Shown here in pieces: positions 1 through 7,765 of a DNA stretch of 64,000 nt. The stretch lies in the NCBI GenBank assembly GCA_036557885.1, contig DATBGS010000075.1:1-64000 (forward strand), given 5' to 3'. Made by a program: the position numbers and the translations under genes. Positions within the stretch are counted from its first letter, which is position 1. The number at the start of each line of letters is the position of its first letter. This DNA is from DATBGS01 sp036557885. GTDB lineage: Bacteria; Chloroflexota; Ktedonobacteria; Ktedonobacterales; DATBGS01. The notes below the pieces were generated by a model. The model was not told the origin of the DNA. It was given only the letters and a program-made list of their open reading frames with translations, and made no database searches.

Positions 1-996
1 GAACAGGTCTTCCAGGTTCAGGTCTACCGTCTCCACGTCGCGCAAGGCGTGGGGCCGCGCCTGGATGGTTTCTGCCAGGCTTTCGGCGCTGCCGCGCGTC
101 AGGATGCGCAGGCTGCGCCCTTCTTGCGCCAGATTCATCACGTTGGGCAGGGCACGCAGCGCCTCCACCTCTTCCGCAGGCAGCATCTCAGCATAGGTCA
201 GCTTGAGCACCTTCTGCGACTGTTTGAGATGGTCAAGTTCATCGGCTACCAGCAGCTTGCCCGCCTTGATAATGCCAATCCAGTCGGCAACCGCTTCGAC
301 TTCCGCCAGAATGTGCGAGGAGAAGAAGATTGTCTTGCCCTCGGCGGCCACCTCTTTGACCAACGTGTTGAGGAACTCGTGACGCGCCAGCGGGTCCAGG
401 CCGGAGGTTGGCTCGTCCAGAATCAGCATTTCGGGTCGGCTCCCCAGCGCCAGACACAGCGCCAACTGCGACTTCATGCCTTTGGAAAACTGGCCGACCT
501 TCTTGTTGGTCGGCAGGCCAAACGCCCGCAGATAGCGGTCAACAATCACCTGGTCCCACTGGCGGCTGACCGACTTACAGAACCGGCACAACTGGGGGAT
601 GGTCAGGTAATCGTAGAGGCTGTTGACCTCGCTCACATAGCCGACGCGCGCCCGCACCTCCTGGCTCTGTGTCACCACATCACAGCCGAGCACCCGCGCG
701 CTGCCACCGGTGGGCGCGCGCAGCCCCAGCAGCGCCTTGATGGTGGTCGTCTTGCCCGCCCCGTTGGGGCCAAGGAACCCAAAGACCGAGCCAGTCGGCA
801 CGCGCAGCGTCAGCCCATCCACCGCCCGCCGCTCGCCATAGCTCACCACCAGATCGGTAATTTCAATGGCCGCCTCTGTTGCTGCCATACCTGTTGTCAT
901 CTCCTGGCGACTAAAGTCGCGGCTAGAGGCGCCTGCGGGCGCCGCTAAGTCCGCCTGCGCGGACTCCCCACCAGATATATCAACGTTCTTTTCCAT
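1..996 (-). CDS. ABC transporter ATP-binding protein (3' end cut by window)
   Basis: This is the ATPase subunit of an ABC-2 type exporter. The reverse strand reads a Walker A motif GPNGAGKTTT, a signature-like FSKGMK, a Walker B with LILDEPTSGLD and a switch region ending FFSSH. The last visible residues, LNLEDLF, resemble the usual end of this family, so only a few residues are missing. I chose the ATG at 996 because GGGAGAGG lies about 7 nt upstream, directly after the GntR stop, which suggests translational coupling. Residues 1-32 are encoded largely by a dispersed palindromic repeat (903-969). The conserved domain begins near the in-frame ATGs at 900 and 888, so the native start could be there. 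The permease should lie beyond base 1. Confidence 0.9.
   Translation of the reverse strand, partial: MEKNVDISGGESAQADLAAPAGASSRDFSRQEMTTGMAATEAAIEITDLVVSYGERRAVDGLTLRVPTGSVFGFLGPNGAGKTTTIKALLGLRAPTGGSARVLGCDVVTQSQEVRARVGYVSEVNSLYDYLTIPQLCRFCKSVSRQWDQVIVDRYLRAFGLPTNKKVGQFSKGMKSQLALCLALGSRPEMLILDEPTSGLDPLARHEFLNTLVKEVAAEGKTIFFSSHILAEVEAVADWIGIIKAGKLLVADELDHLKQSQKVLKLTYAEMLPAEEVEALRALPNVMNLAQEGRSLRILTRGSAESLAETIQARPHALRDVETVDLNLEDLF
903..969. repeat. Dispersed palindromic repeat, family A, inside the 5' end of the ABC gene
   Basis: The stretch begins CCTGGCGACTAAAGTCGCGG and contains two small hairpins, GGCGCC-tgcg-GGCGCC and GTCCGC-ctgc-GCGGAC. The same TGGCGAyTAAA end recurs at 43719, 48213, 48410 (inverted) and 52812 (inverted). 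On the minus strand it lies in frame between the start codon at 996 and the conserved ABC domain. Confidence 0.75.
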
Positions 997-998
997 TG

Positions 999-1409
999 CT
1001 AATCCTCTCCCTTCTCACCTGAACCGGAGTAGAACTGCTTGAGTTCGGCATCGAAGCGGCTGCTGAGTTCTTGCTGGCTGATGCCCAGGTGGGCGGCGTC
1101 GCGGACCAGGGCATGCAGCCGCTCAAACAACGCTTCGACTTGCTGCTTGCGCAGCGTGCCATCCAGATTCGCCACGACGGTTGTCCCCCTTCCAGGGCGG
1201 CTGGTAATCAGCCCCATTCTGGCAAGCTCGTCATACGCCTTGACGATGGTGTTGGGAGCAATGGTCAACTGGGTTGAGAGTTCGCGCACCGTTGGGAGCT
1301 GATCGCCGGGCTGCAAGACCCCGACCTCCAACGCATGTTTGATCTGTTCGATCAGTTGGACATAGAGAGGCACCCCACTGCGCGGATTCACATCCAACCA
1401 GTTTGCCAT
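999..1409 (-). CDS. GntR-family (YtrA-like) transcriptional repressor
   Basis: At 136 aa this is a short GntR protein of the YtrA type. An N-terminal winged helix (about residues 10-78) carries the family hallmarks PLYVQLIEQIK, LPTVRELS and IAPNTIVKAYDELARMGLI. Only a short helical tail follows, with no large effector domain. The family represses adjacent ABC export operons and responds to cell-envelope stress or antibiotics. It is first in the operon, with its stop 2 nt before the ABC ATPase start. A perfect 28-bp palindrome lies just upstream next to a sigma70-like promoter, so autorepression of the whole ABC operon is likely (inference). Confidence 0.92.
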   Translation of the reverse strand: MANWLDVNPRSGVPLYVQLIEQIKHALEVGVLQPGDQLPTVRELSTQLTIAPNTIVKAYDELARMGLITSRPGRGTTVVANLDGTLRKQQVEALFERLHALVRDAAHLGISQQELSSRFDAELKQFYSGSGEKGED

Positions 1410-1427
1410 GCTGTCCTCGCTTCCGTC

Positions 1428-1455
1428 TTAATGTATCATAATTATGATACATTAA
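1428..1455. promoter_or_regulatory. 28-bp perfect palindrome, probable GntR/YtrA operator
   Basis: The half-site TTAATGTATCATAA is followed by its exact reverse complement, giving 14-bp arms with no spacer. It starts at the downstream edge of the -10 hexamer of the gntR promoter, so it covers the expected transcription start. YtrA-type regulators bind AT-rich dyads of this kind. Confidence 0.85.
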
Positions 1456-1483
1456 TATTACACGACAAGCACACAAAAGTCAA
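1455..1483 (-). promoter_or_regulatory. Sigma70-like promoter of the gntR-ABC operon
   Basis: On the minus strand, TTGACT (1478-1483), a 17-bp spacer and TAATAT (1455-1460) precede the GntR start. The adjoining palindrome at 1428-1455 would cover the start site. Confidence 0.75.
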
Positions 1484-1558
1484 GAGGGAAAAAGGGGATT
1501 TTTGAGGGATTTTTGAGGAAAGAGAAAAATTGCTCAGAATGGCGATTTGTAGAGGCTT

Positions 1559-2299
1559 TCAGGGCACCAACCGATAGCCCACGCCCCAAACAGTCACCAG
1601 TTTGTCGCTGAGCGGCCCCAGCTTTTTGCGCAGGCGCGTGACCTGGGTATCCACCGCGCGGTCCTGGCCGTCATACTCGTAGCCCCAGAGCCGCTCCAGC
1701 AGAAACTGGCGGCTAAAGACGCGGCCAGGATGCGAGGCAAAGAGCAGCAGCAGGTCAAATTCCCTGGGCGTCAGGTCGAGTGGTATGCCATCCAGGGCAG
1801 CCGTATGCTGCGCGGCATCCAGGGAGAGCGGGCCATAGAGCACGGGGGCTGGCATGGGCAATGGGGCATCTTGCGCGTTGGCAAAGCCTGGGTTTTCGTA
1901 TTTGGCAGGGTCAGGCGTGAGAGCCGCCTGGCTGTCCAGCGCGACACGGCGCAAGATAGCGCGTGTGCGGGCCAGCAGTTCGCGCATGCTGAAGGGCTTG
2001 ACGACATAATCATCGGCGCCCACCTCCAGCCCCAGCACGCGATCAACCTCCTCAGAGCGCGCCGTCAGCATCAGAATGGGCATCAGGTGGCGCTGGCGCA
2101 CCTTGCGGCAGACCGTCAGCCCATCCATCCCCGGCAGCATCCAGTCGAGAATTAACAACTGCGGCGTGTGCGCCTCCACCAGATCGAGGGCCGAGGGGCC
2201 ATCAAATGCCTGATACACCGTATGGCCCTCGGCTTCCAGATGGGAGCGCAGCAAATGGCAGAGGTCCACCTCATCTTCAACGATCAGAATAGTTGCCAT
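1559..2299 (-). CDS. OmpR/PhoB-family response regulator
   Basis: At 246 aa it has a receiver domain (about 1-120) with acidic pocket VEDEVD, phospho-acceptor Asp in LLILDWMLPGMDG and the conserved Lys in VVKPFS. A C-terminal winged helix follows (about 155-246; LTPREFDLLLLFASHPGRVFS and RLRKKLG). I chose the ATG at 2299 because GAGGTG lies about 6 nt upstream; a TTG at 2323 would add eight residues. It sits 31 nt downstream of its sensor kinase, so they form one operon. It may bind the 11-bp direct repeats at 3920-3941 upstream of the kinase gene. Confidence 0.95.
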   Translation of the reverse strand: MATILIVEDEVDLCHLLRSHLEAEGHTVYQAFDGPSALDLVEAHTPQLLILDWMLPGMDGLTVCRKVRQRHLMPILMLTARSEEVDRVLGLEVGADDYVVKPFSMRELLARTRAILRRVALDSQAALTPDPAKYENPGFANAQDAPLPMPAPVLYGPLSLDAAQHTAALDGIPLDLTPREFDLLLLFASHPGRVFSRQFLLERLWGYEYDGQDRAVDTQVTRLRKKLGPLSDKLVTVWGVGYRLVP

Positions 2300-2330
2300 C
2301 GCTGCACCTCGCTCCTCTGCCAATGTGGAT

Positions 2331-3833
2331 TTACGCGCTCAATTGCTGAGAAAGCGTCGGCGTCGCCAGGCGCAGCAGCACCCGGAAGCGGCTGCCTTCG
2401 CCCACCGCGCTTTCGACGGTGATGGTGCCGCCCATTGCCTGCACAAAATCGCGCACAATCGCCAGGCCCAGCCCAAAGCCGCCCGTTGCGCGTGTGCGCG
2501 AGGCATCGGTGCGATAAAAGCGCTCAAAGATGCGCTCCAGGTCTTGCGGCGGGATGCCCACGCCGGTATCGGCAACCGTCAGGGCCAGGTGCCCGGCGTC
2601 GGCCAGTTCCAGCGAGAGCGAGACAATGCCCCCGGCAGGCGTGGAGGTGATGGCGTTCCTGACCAGATTCAAGAGCACCTGCCCCAGCCGCTGGCGATCT
2701 GCCAGCACCAGCGGCAAACCAGATGGCACGTTCTGAATCAGCGTCACCTGTCGCTCGCGCCAGGCCAGCGGCGAGAGCGCCTGAGCCACCTCTGCAACCA
2801 CCCCATCAGCCGCCACCGGCCCCACGTCCAGCCGGAGTTCTCCGGCATCGGCCCGCGCCAGCGCCAGCAGATCATCCACCAGATCGCTGAGCCGCTCCGT
2901 TTCGCGCTGCACAATATCCAGGTAGGCGCGCTCCTCATTGGAGCCAGGAGCGCCATCCTGCTGCTCTTTCGCCATTTGCAGGGACTCGATATGCCCGCGA
3001 ATGCTGGCAATTGGCGTCCGCAGGTCATGCGACACATTGACGATCAACTCCCGGCGGCTCTGATCGGAGCGCTCTGCCCGCGTGTATGCCTGCTCAGCGC
3101 GTGCGCGTGCCGTCTCCAGTTGCATCTGTGTCGTGCTCATCCCCAGCATCAACCGGGCAAACTGCCCCCAGCCGTAGGCCATGCCATTGATGAGCCGCAC
3201 CGAGAGCAACCCCAGCGGAATCCCTAGCAAAGTCTGGGGGATGAGGCTCAACAGCGCGCCGAAGTTTACATGCCCGTCTACCTGTATATGGTTCTGGGTA
3301 ATGATGTTTATCGTAAAATCGTGGGCAGGGACGTGATAGGCAACAACCAGCCAGTTGTCAAACAGGTAGGCAACCGGAAAAAGCAGCAGCGCCAGCGATG
3401 TTGCCAGGAATGTTACCGTGACGGTAAAGAAGAAAATGCCAAACGGAAACTCCAGGAAGAGATAGACCAGACTCTTCCAGGTGAGCGGGTCGCGGGCATA
3501 GGCGAGCATGCGCCGCATCCAGCTCAGCCGCGCCGGGGGCGGCGCAGAGAATGGGAGCACATCCATCCCCAACAGATTCACCGCCAGCGTGCGCTCGAAG
3601 TTTCCCAGGCCACGCCAGAGAAGCATCGTCACCGCCAATACAGGGATGCCTATCCATACAACCACTGTGCTAGCGCCAACGCACAGCCCGGTCACTAACA
3701 AGACAAAGTAGAAGGTTCCCAGCGGCAGGCTCAGCAGCAGATACGCAATGTTGCGATACGTTTGCTTTTTTCCTGTGCCCCCGTACACCACCCTTGCCAG
3801 GCCAGACGGGTTCTGACGCTCAAGAACTTGCAT
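2331..3833 (-). CDS. Sensor histidine kinase with N-terminal multi-TM sensor domain
   Basis: This membrane histidine kinase of about 500 aa partners the response regulator at 1559-2299. The N-terminal half holds several hydrophobic segments in two similar blocks, resembling the putative-sensor domain found in Actinobacteria and Chloroflexota. A HisKA domain follows with the H-box NVSHDLRTP, then a HATPase with N-box LVRNAI, G1 DTGVGIP, F-box FERFYR and G2 GGFGLGLAIV. The ATG at 3833 is preceded by GAGGTG at a good distance; an ATG at 3857 would add eight residues but has a poorer ribosome binding site. The signal is unknown. Confidence 0.93.
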   Translation of the reverse strand: MQVLERQNPSGLARVVYGGTGKKQTYRNIAYLLLSLPLGTFYFVLLVTGLCVGASTVVVWIGIPVLAVTMLLWRGLGNFERTLAVNLLGMDVLPFSAPPPARLSWMRRMLAYARDPLTWKSLVYLFLEFPFGIFFFTVTVTFLATSLALLLFPVAYLFDNWLVVAYHVPAHDFTINIITQNHIQVDGHVNFGALLSLIPQTLLGIPLGLLSVRLINGMAYGWGQFARLMLGMSTTQMQLETARARAEQAYTRAERSDQSRRELIVNVSHDLRTPIASIRGHIESLQMAKEQQDGAPGSNEERAYLDIVQRETERLSDLVDDLLALARADAGELRLDVGPVAADGVVAEVAQALSPLAWRERQVTLIQNVPSGLPLVLADRQRLGQVLLNLVRNAITSTPAGGIVSLSLELADAGHLALTVADTGVGIPPQDLERIFERFYRTDASRTRATGGFGLGLAIVRDFVQAMGGTITVESAVGEGSRFRVLLRLATPTLSQQLSA

Positions 3834-3919
3834 GATACACCTCGTTTCATCCAGCATGGTATCTCATTTCCATGCCTCCAAGCCAGTACATTTTCCTACT
3901 GAGAATGATAGCCAGCAAG

Positions 3920-3941
3920 TGTGTCAGAACTGTGTCAGAAG
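3920..3941. promoter_or_regulatory. Tandem 11-bp direct repeat, candidate response-regulator site
   Basis: TGTGTCAGAAC (3920-3930) is followed directly by TGTGTCAGAAG (3931-3941), with a third TGTGTGACACA beginning at 3951. Direct repeats with 11-bp periodicity are the typical site for OmpR/PhoB-type regulators. It lies about 90 bp upstream of the kinase start. Confidence 0.5.
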
Positions 3942-4062
3942 GCGCAAAGCTGTGTGACACACGCGCGCCATTTCTGAATTTCTGAAGCGCTGCGCCAGGA
4001 ACAAAAGAAACCAGGCGCGACAGCCTGCTCTGGGACAAACGTCCTATCCCAACTGCTCCCGC

Positions 4063-4093
4063 TTGACAGGGAAGACGCCTTCTCCTCTATAAT
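4063..4093 (+). promoter_or_regulatory. Sigma70-like promoter of the PRC-barrel-like gene
   Basis: TTGACA (4063-4068) and TATAAT (4088-4093) are both consensus hexamers, but the 19-bp spacer is longer than the optimal 17. The start codon is about 105 nt downstream. Confidence 0.6.
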
Positions 4094-4198
4094 CTCTACG
4101 ATAGCAGGAAACCGGCACACCTTCCCTCTGTTCGGTTGCTGCGTTTTCGGGCATCGCGCACCAGCGTGCGGACTGGCCTATGTGGAAAGGAACAATTT

Positions 4199-4930
4199 AT
4201 GCAGGCAGCGGCCAAAGCTCGCACCGTAGCCACGAAAGAAGCAAAAGCAGCGCGGGGCAGTGTCTCGCTTGAAACCACCTCGCGCGCCACACGTGTCCTT
4301 GGGCAGAAAGTGATTGACAGCAGTACCGCTGTAATTCTAGGTTTTGTAGATGAACTGTATTTTCATCTGGAAACCCAGCAGATGGTTGCCATTCGGGTAC
4401 GCGCCGGATTCAAGGCGCGGTTTCTGGCGCGGCTCAAAGGCAAGCGAAGCCGTTGGGTGGTGCCTATTCATCTGGTGCACAGCATCGGCCCGTATGCCGT
4501 CGTGGTGGACCGCGAGCGGGCGGCAATCCCCACCAACCCCAGCGCGCCAGGCGAAGCCGAGAAAAAAACCAGGCCGCAGCAGAAGCCGCCTACCGGGTCC
4601 AGCACGCTGCATGCCCTGATCGGGCAGGCAGTGGTGAACGATACCGGAGAACTGCTGGGGAAACTGCTGGATGTGGTGCTCGATGACGCGGGCACCACCA
4701 TGCAGCAGTTTGAGCTTGACGCCCGCCATGCGTTCAACCCGCGCAGCAAGCGCCGCCTGATTTCGGCGCAAACCCGCGCCCTGGGCGATGTGCTGCTGGT
4801 GCCCGCGTATGAGCGCCAGCCCGCGCTGCCCCCTTCCGCGCCCGCGCCTGCTATTGCCGCGCCCGCCGCAGAGCCATTCCAATCCGCCGCAGAGAGCCTC
4901 GACTTCGACGCGCCAGAGTGGTTGTGCTAG
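4199..4930 (+). CDS. PRC-barrel-like domain protein with two barrel segments
   Basis: This 243-aa soluble protein has two PRC-barrel-like segments, roughly residues 33-95 (VLGQKVIDSSTAVILGFVDE...) and 134-195 (LIGQAVVNDTGELLGKLLDVV...). They are joined by a Lys/Pro-rich linker and followed by a Pro/Ala-rich acidic tail. PRC-barrels are small beta barrels found in RimM, photosynthetic reaction centres and stress proteins; no enzymatic role is implied. The start at 4199 has GGAAAGGA 7 nt upstream and replaces a longer upstream option at 4136. It is monocistronic with its own promoter. The exact role is unknown. Confidence 0.75.
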   Translation: MQAAAKARTVATKEAKAARGSVSLETTSRATRVLGQKVIDSSTAVILGFVDELYFHLETQQMVAIRVRAGFKARFLARLKGKRSRWVVPIHLVHSIGPYAVVVDRERAAIPTNPSAPGEAEKKTRPQQKPPTGSSTLHALIGQAVVNDTGELLGKLLDVVLDDAGTTMQQFELDARHAFNPRSKRRLISAQTRALGDVLLVPAYERQPALPPSAPAPAIAAPAAEPFQSAAESLDFDAPEWLC

Positions 4931-5016
4931 TGTTTGCGCATTCAGACTGGCCCCGACTCACTCCTTTAGCCAGTTCTGCTGCCAAGAGCTTTTTGGCTCA
5001 TCAATGGACACGGTTA

Positions 5017-5025
5017 TGCTATAAT
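5017..5025 (+). promoter_or_regulatory. Extended -10 promoter element
   Basis: TGCTATAAT is a consensus -10 with the TGn extension. No good -35 is visible. It lies 62 nt upstream of the small gene at 5088. Confidence 0.5.
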
Positions 5026-5087
5026 AAAGCCGAAGCTCTAGCATAACAACCTCAGCCCTGTTGCAGTGTGTTCAAGGAGGCGGAACG

Positions 5088-5372
5088 ATGATTCCCAAAA
5101 CCCCTGGCGAAGCCCAAAGCTATACCCTGGTGCTGACCCTGGTGACCGGCCAGGTGGTCACGCTGGATGCTGCCCGCACGCGCGCGGGCGGGCGCTGGCT
5201 CTCGGAAGATGGAGGGCTGGAGGGGCTGGAATTGGTGCTGAGCAGCGGCCATAACAGCACGAGCACCAGCCGCTGCATTGTGGAGGTAGACGAGACAGGA
5301 CACGTCCAACGACTTTTCCCCAGCCACGCTGTCGTGGTTGCGCGCATTGATCGAGGGCCAACGGAAGAATAA
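5088..5372 (+). CDS. Small hypothetical protein (94 aa)
   Basis: The ORF is preceded by the strong ribosome binding site AAGGAGG about 6 nt before the ATG at 5088, and an extended -10 sits further upstream, which supports it as a real gene. The product is rich in beta-forming residues (YTLVLTLVTGQVVTLDA) with no signal peptide or TM segment. I do not recognise the family. It stands alone between the PRC-barrel-like gene and the zinc-ribbon gene. Confidence 0.7.
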   Translation: MIPKTPGEAQSYTLVLTLVTGQVVTLDAARTRAGGRWLSEDGGLEGLELVLSSGHNSTSTSRCIVEVDETGHVQRLFPSHAVVVARIDRGPTEE

Positions 5373-5701
5373 CGGGCACATTTTTTAACGAATCTGGGTC
5401 ACGCCAGAGCATCGGCCTCTTTTTGCCCTCAAAACCACTTGCTATTCTGGCAAAGACATGTTATAGTTGACGCGGATACTGTTTTTCGGTATTCATCGCA
5501 CTTGCCCAAGTGGTGCTGGTGCGTTACGTTGGCTAATACCCCGCGTGCTGATACGTAGCCAAGGGCTTTGACGGTTCTTCCCCGATTGCTCGCCCGCTTC
5601 GTTTCCCCCGTGTGAGTTGGCCGCCCACTATAATCAGTTGTTTTGCGCCGGATGGCGCAAGGTCTCTGGCGAAGCCGGGACCAGAAAGAGGTTCAACGTT
5701 C
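5373..5701. other. Intergenic region (329 bp)
   Basis: The gap holds a plausible promoter (5467-5495) and a second TATAAT at 5629-5634 with no clear -35. Both point toward the zinc-ribbon gene. No hairpin terminator and no coding ORF were recognised. Confidence 0.5.
5467..5495 (+). promoter_or_regulatory. Sigma70-like promoter upstream of the zinc-ribbon gene
   Basis: TTGACG (5467-5472), a 17-bp spacer and TATTCA (5490-5495). If it is used, the 5' leader is about 200 nt. TATAAT at 5629-5634 is an alternative start signal. Confidence 0.45.
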
Positions 5702-6073
5702 ATGTCTTCTCAGTCACTTTCGGGTAGCGACCAGATCTTGCAGTGCCGCGACTGCGGTCAGGAGTTTGTGTTTACCGCCGGGGAACAAGCATTCTACGCT
5801 TCTAAGGGGTTTACTCATCCGCCCACTCGCTGCCCGGATTGCCGCGCCGCGCGCAAAAACCAGGATCGGGCGAGCGGTGGCTTTAGCAGCGCACGTCCTC
5901 AGCGGGAAATGTACACCGCCACTTGCGCCAACTGCGGGCGCGAGGCGCAGGTGCCTTTCCAGCCACGCGAGGATCGGCCCGTCTATTGCAGCGATTGCTA
6001 TCAGCCACGCTCCACCGCAGGCAGCCGCAGCGGGGGTCGTGGCGAGCGTGGTGGCCGCCGCGAGCGCTGGTAG
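5702..6073 (+). CDS. Zinc-ribbon protein with Arg/Gly-rich tail
   Basis: This 123-aa protein has two four-cysteine modules. The first (about 14-50) has CRDCG and CPDCR and the FVFTAGEQAFYASKG core of the probable zinc-ribbon (zf-trcl) family. The second (about 75-102) has CANCG and CSDC. A basic RGG-like tail (SGGRGERGGRRERW) ends the protein, a composition often seen in nucleic-acid-binding proteins. The ATG at 5702 is preceded by AGAGGTT. A strong terminator follows. RNA or DNA binding is an inference. Confidence 0.8.
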   Translation: MSSQSLSGSDQILQCRDCGQEFVFTAGEQAFYASKGFTHPPTRCPDCRAARKNQDRASGGFSSARPQREMYTATCANCGREAQVPFQPREDRPVYCSDCYQPRSTAGSRSGGRGERGGRRERW

Positions 6074-6120
6074 GCGCTCTCGACTCATTCCATTTTCGCA
6101 AAGAGCGAGCAATCATTACC

Positions 6121-6155
6121 TCCCCACCTGGCATGCCAGGTGGGGACGTATTTTT
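6121..6155 (+). terminator. Rho-independent terminator after the zinc-ribbon gene
   Basis: A perfect 26-bp palindrome with half-site TCCCCACCTGGCA (6121-6146) is followed by CGTATTTTT. It sits in the convergent gap between the zinc-ribbon gene and the minus-strand membrane protein. Confidence 0.8.
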
Positions 6156-6183
6156 CAGGCGACGTTTCCACCGCTATTTAGCC

Positions 6184-7560
6184 TTATCCGCACACCATCA
6201 GCCACACGAGCGTTTGCCCCTTGCTCTCGCTGTTCGTGATGGTGAGCATGCCCCCCAGGTGTTGACGCGCATCAGCCGCCGCAATCGTCAGCGTGACCAC
6301 CTCGCCTGGCTGAAGCTGCCCATTGGAGGCATTCATCGTCACCAGTGGACGGCTCCCTAGCTTGCTTGAAATCGCTTGCCAGCTTTGCGGGCGGGTGGTG
6401 TTGTTCTTCAGTTGCAGCGTGGCGGTTCCCTGGCCGGTGCATGGGACCGCAAGAAGCAGGCTGGAGACACAGGGCTGGTTGGCGGAGGGGCACCAGAAGT
6501 TCGGCGCGGGCGTGGGTGAAGCAGGGGGCTGAGGTATGGGGGTAGACTTTAACTGCGATGAGGGGGCCGAAGGGGTAGACGAAGTGGGGATGGGCTGCCG
6601 CGTCGAGGTGGGCGCGGGAATAGACGTGGCTGTTGCCCCAGGCGGGCCGGGCTGATACACCACTGCTGTGGCTGCCCCAGGGCTGGAAACCGGGAAGCGC
6701 CCGTTCTTGAGCGCCAGCACTCCCAGGCCAGAACCCAGCAGAATGAAGAACAGACCCACCGCCAGCGCGAACCGCACCCGCATAGTTCGAGCGCGATGCA
6801 GCCAGTGGGCAGAGGAGCGCAGGGCGCTCTCCTCCGGGCGCGCCGGGGGAGCCGAGGCGAAGGAGGACGCCGCCGGTGGCGCGGGGCGCTTTTTCAAGAC
6901 GATGCCTTTCGCCAGCGCGGGCGCCACAGGCGGGCCGGAAAGGTCTGCTTTGGGAGCACTCATCGGCGGGGCAGGGGACGGAGGCAGCGTTTCTTCCACC
7001 AGGGTATCCCACTCCTGTTGCAGCGATACCAGATCGCGGTGCAACTGGCGCAGCCCTTCTATCTCCGCCTGATATGCCTCTGTGCTGGTTTCTGGCTCCT
7101 CGCCTTCGCTGGGCGCGCCCAGCGCAGCCAGCACCTGCTCAATTAACCCTGGCTGGCCCGGTTGATTCAGCATCTGCAAAAAGGCCCAGTCAATCTGCGC
7201 GATCATGGCGCGCAGGCCAGTGGAGAACTCATCGGGGAGGGCTGCCAGGATGGAGCGCAGCAGCACCACCGCTTGCTGCGCGGATTCGGGGGCTTCTATG
7301 GTTTCCAGCAGCGCCGGAAGGCCATCTAAGCACTGCGCAGCCCCGCTGGTAATGTCTCTGGCCTGCGCAGCCAGCGCCCGCGTTGCCTGTGAGGGAAGAA
7401 GCGTGTGGTCTTCGTCTGAGCCAGCGAGCGTGGCTTCTCTACAGGCAAGATCAGCTACCTGCAAACACTCTTTGGGCTGTGCCCCTTCGTGGCTGGTTGG
7501 AATCAGCCGATGTGCTCTCAGGTGCGGTTCATACAGTCGCAATCCAAGCGTCTCTGCCAT
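6184..7560 (-). CDS. Hypothetical membrane-anchored protein with extracytoplasmic beta domain
   Basis: The 458-aa product has an alpha-helical cytosolic region (about 1-190, with a Glu-rich stretch near 165-190), a Pro/Ala-rich linker and one TM helix (about 262-285, VRFALAVGLFFILLGSGLGVL). A Thr/Pro/Ser-rich stalk follows, then a C-terminal domain (about 355-458) containing ATLQLKNNT and VVTLTIAAAD. That domain resembles an immunoglobulin-like or BACON-like beta sandwich. No catalytic motif is visible. It shares the cytosol-TM-stalk-beta plan of many proteins in this window. Function unknown. Confidence 0.75.
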   Translation of the reverse strand: MAETLGLRLYEPHLRAHRLIPTSHEGAQPKECLQVADLACREATLAGSDEDHTLLPSQATRALAAQARDITSGAAQCLDGLPALLETIEAPESAQQAVVLLRSILAALPDEFSTGLRAMIAQIDWAFLQMLNQPGQPGLIEQVLAALGAPSEGEEPETSTEAYQAEIEGLRQLHRDLVSLQQEWDTLVEETLPPSPAPPMSAPKADLSGPPVAPALAKGIVLKKRPAPPAASSFASAPPARPEESALRSSAHWLHRARTMRVRFALAVGLFFILLGSGLGVLALKNGRFPVSSPGAATAVVYQPGPPGATATSIPAPTSTRQPIPTSSTPSAPSSQLKSTPIPQPPASPTPAPNFWCPSANQPCVSSLLLAVPCTGQGTATLQLKNNTTRPQSWQAISSKLGSRPLVTMNASNGQLQPGEVVTLTIAAADARQHLGGMLTITNSESKGQTLVWLMVCG

Positions 7561-7765
7561 ACCACAGTGTTCCTTTGGGAGATTCCGTCATCCACCTCAG
7601 ACCTCACACTCGCAGTATAGCCGAAGGGCGGCGCAAACACGGCAGTTTCGTTAAAAACCAACCATATTTTCCTATCGCGCATATGTTATTATGGGGCTGG
7701 CTCGCACCCGACAACACATTCCAGAGGAAATCCTCTTTAATTTGATGGAAAGGCAGTAGAGCAAG

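Larger units (their letters stand above)
3834..4198. other. Divergent intergenic region with regulatory signals
   Basis: This 365-bp gap separates the minus-strand two-component operon from the plus-strand PRC-barrel-like gene. It holds the 11-bp direct repeats at 3920-3941 with a related TGTGTGACACA near 3951, and a plus-strand promoter at 4063-4093. I see no gene in it. Confidence 0.6.

Noticed and set aside
49..948. Plus-strand reading of 299 codons
   Set aside because: It is antisense to the ABC ATPase, whose motifs are clear on the minus strand. The product is Arg/Gln/His-rich with no recognisable domain.
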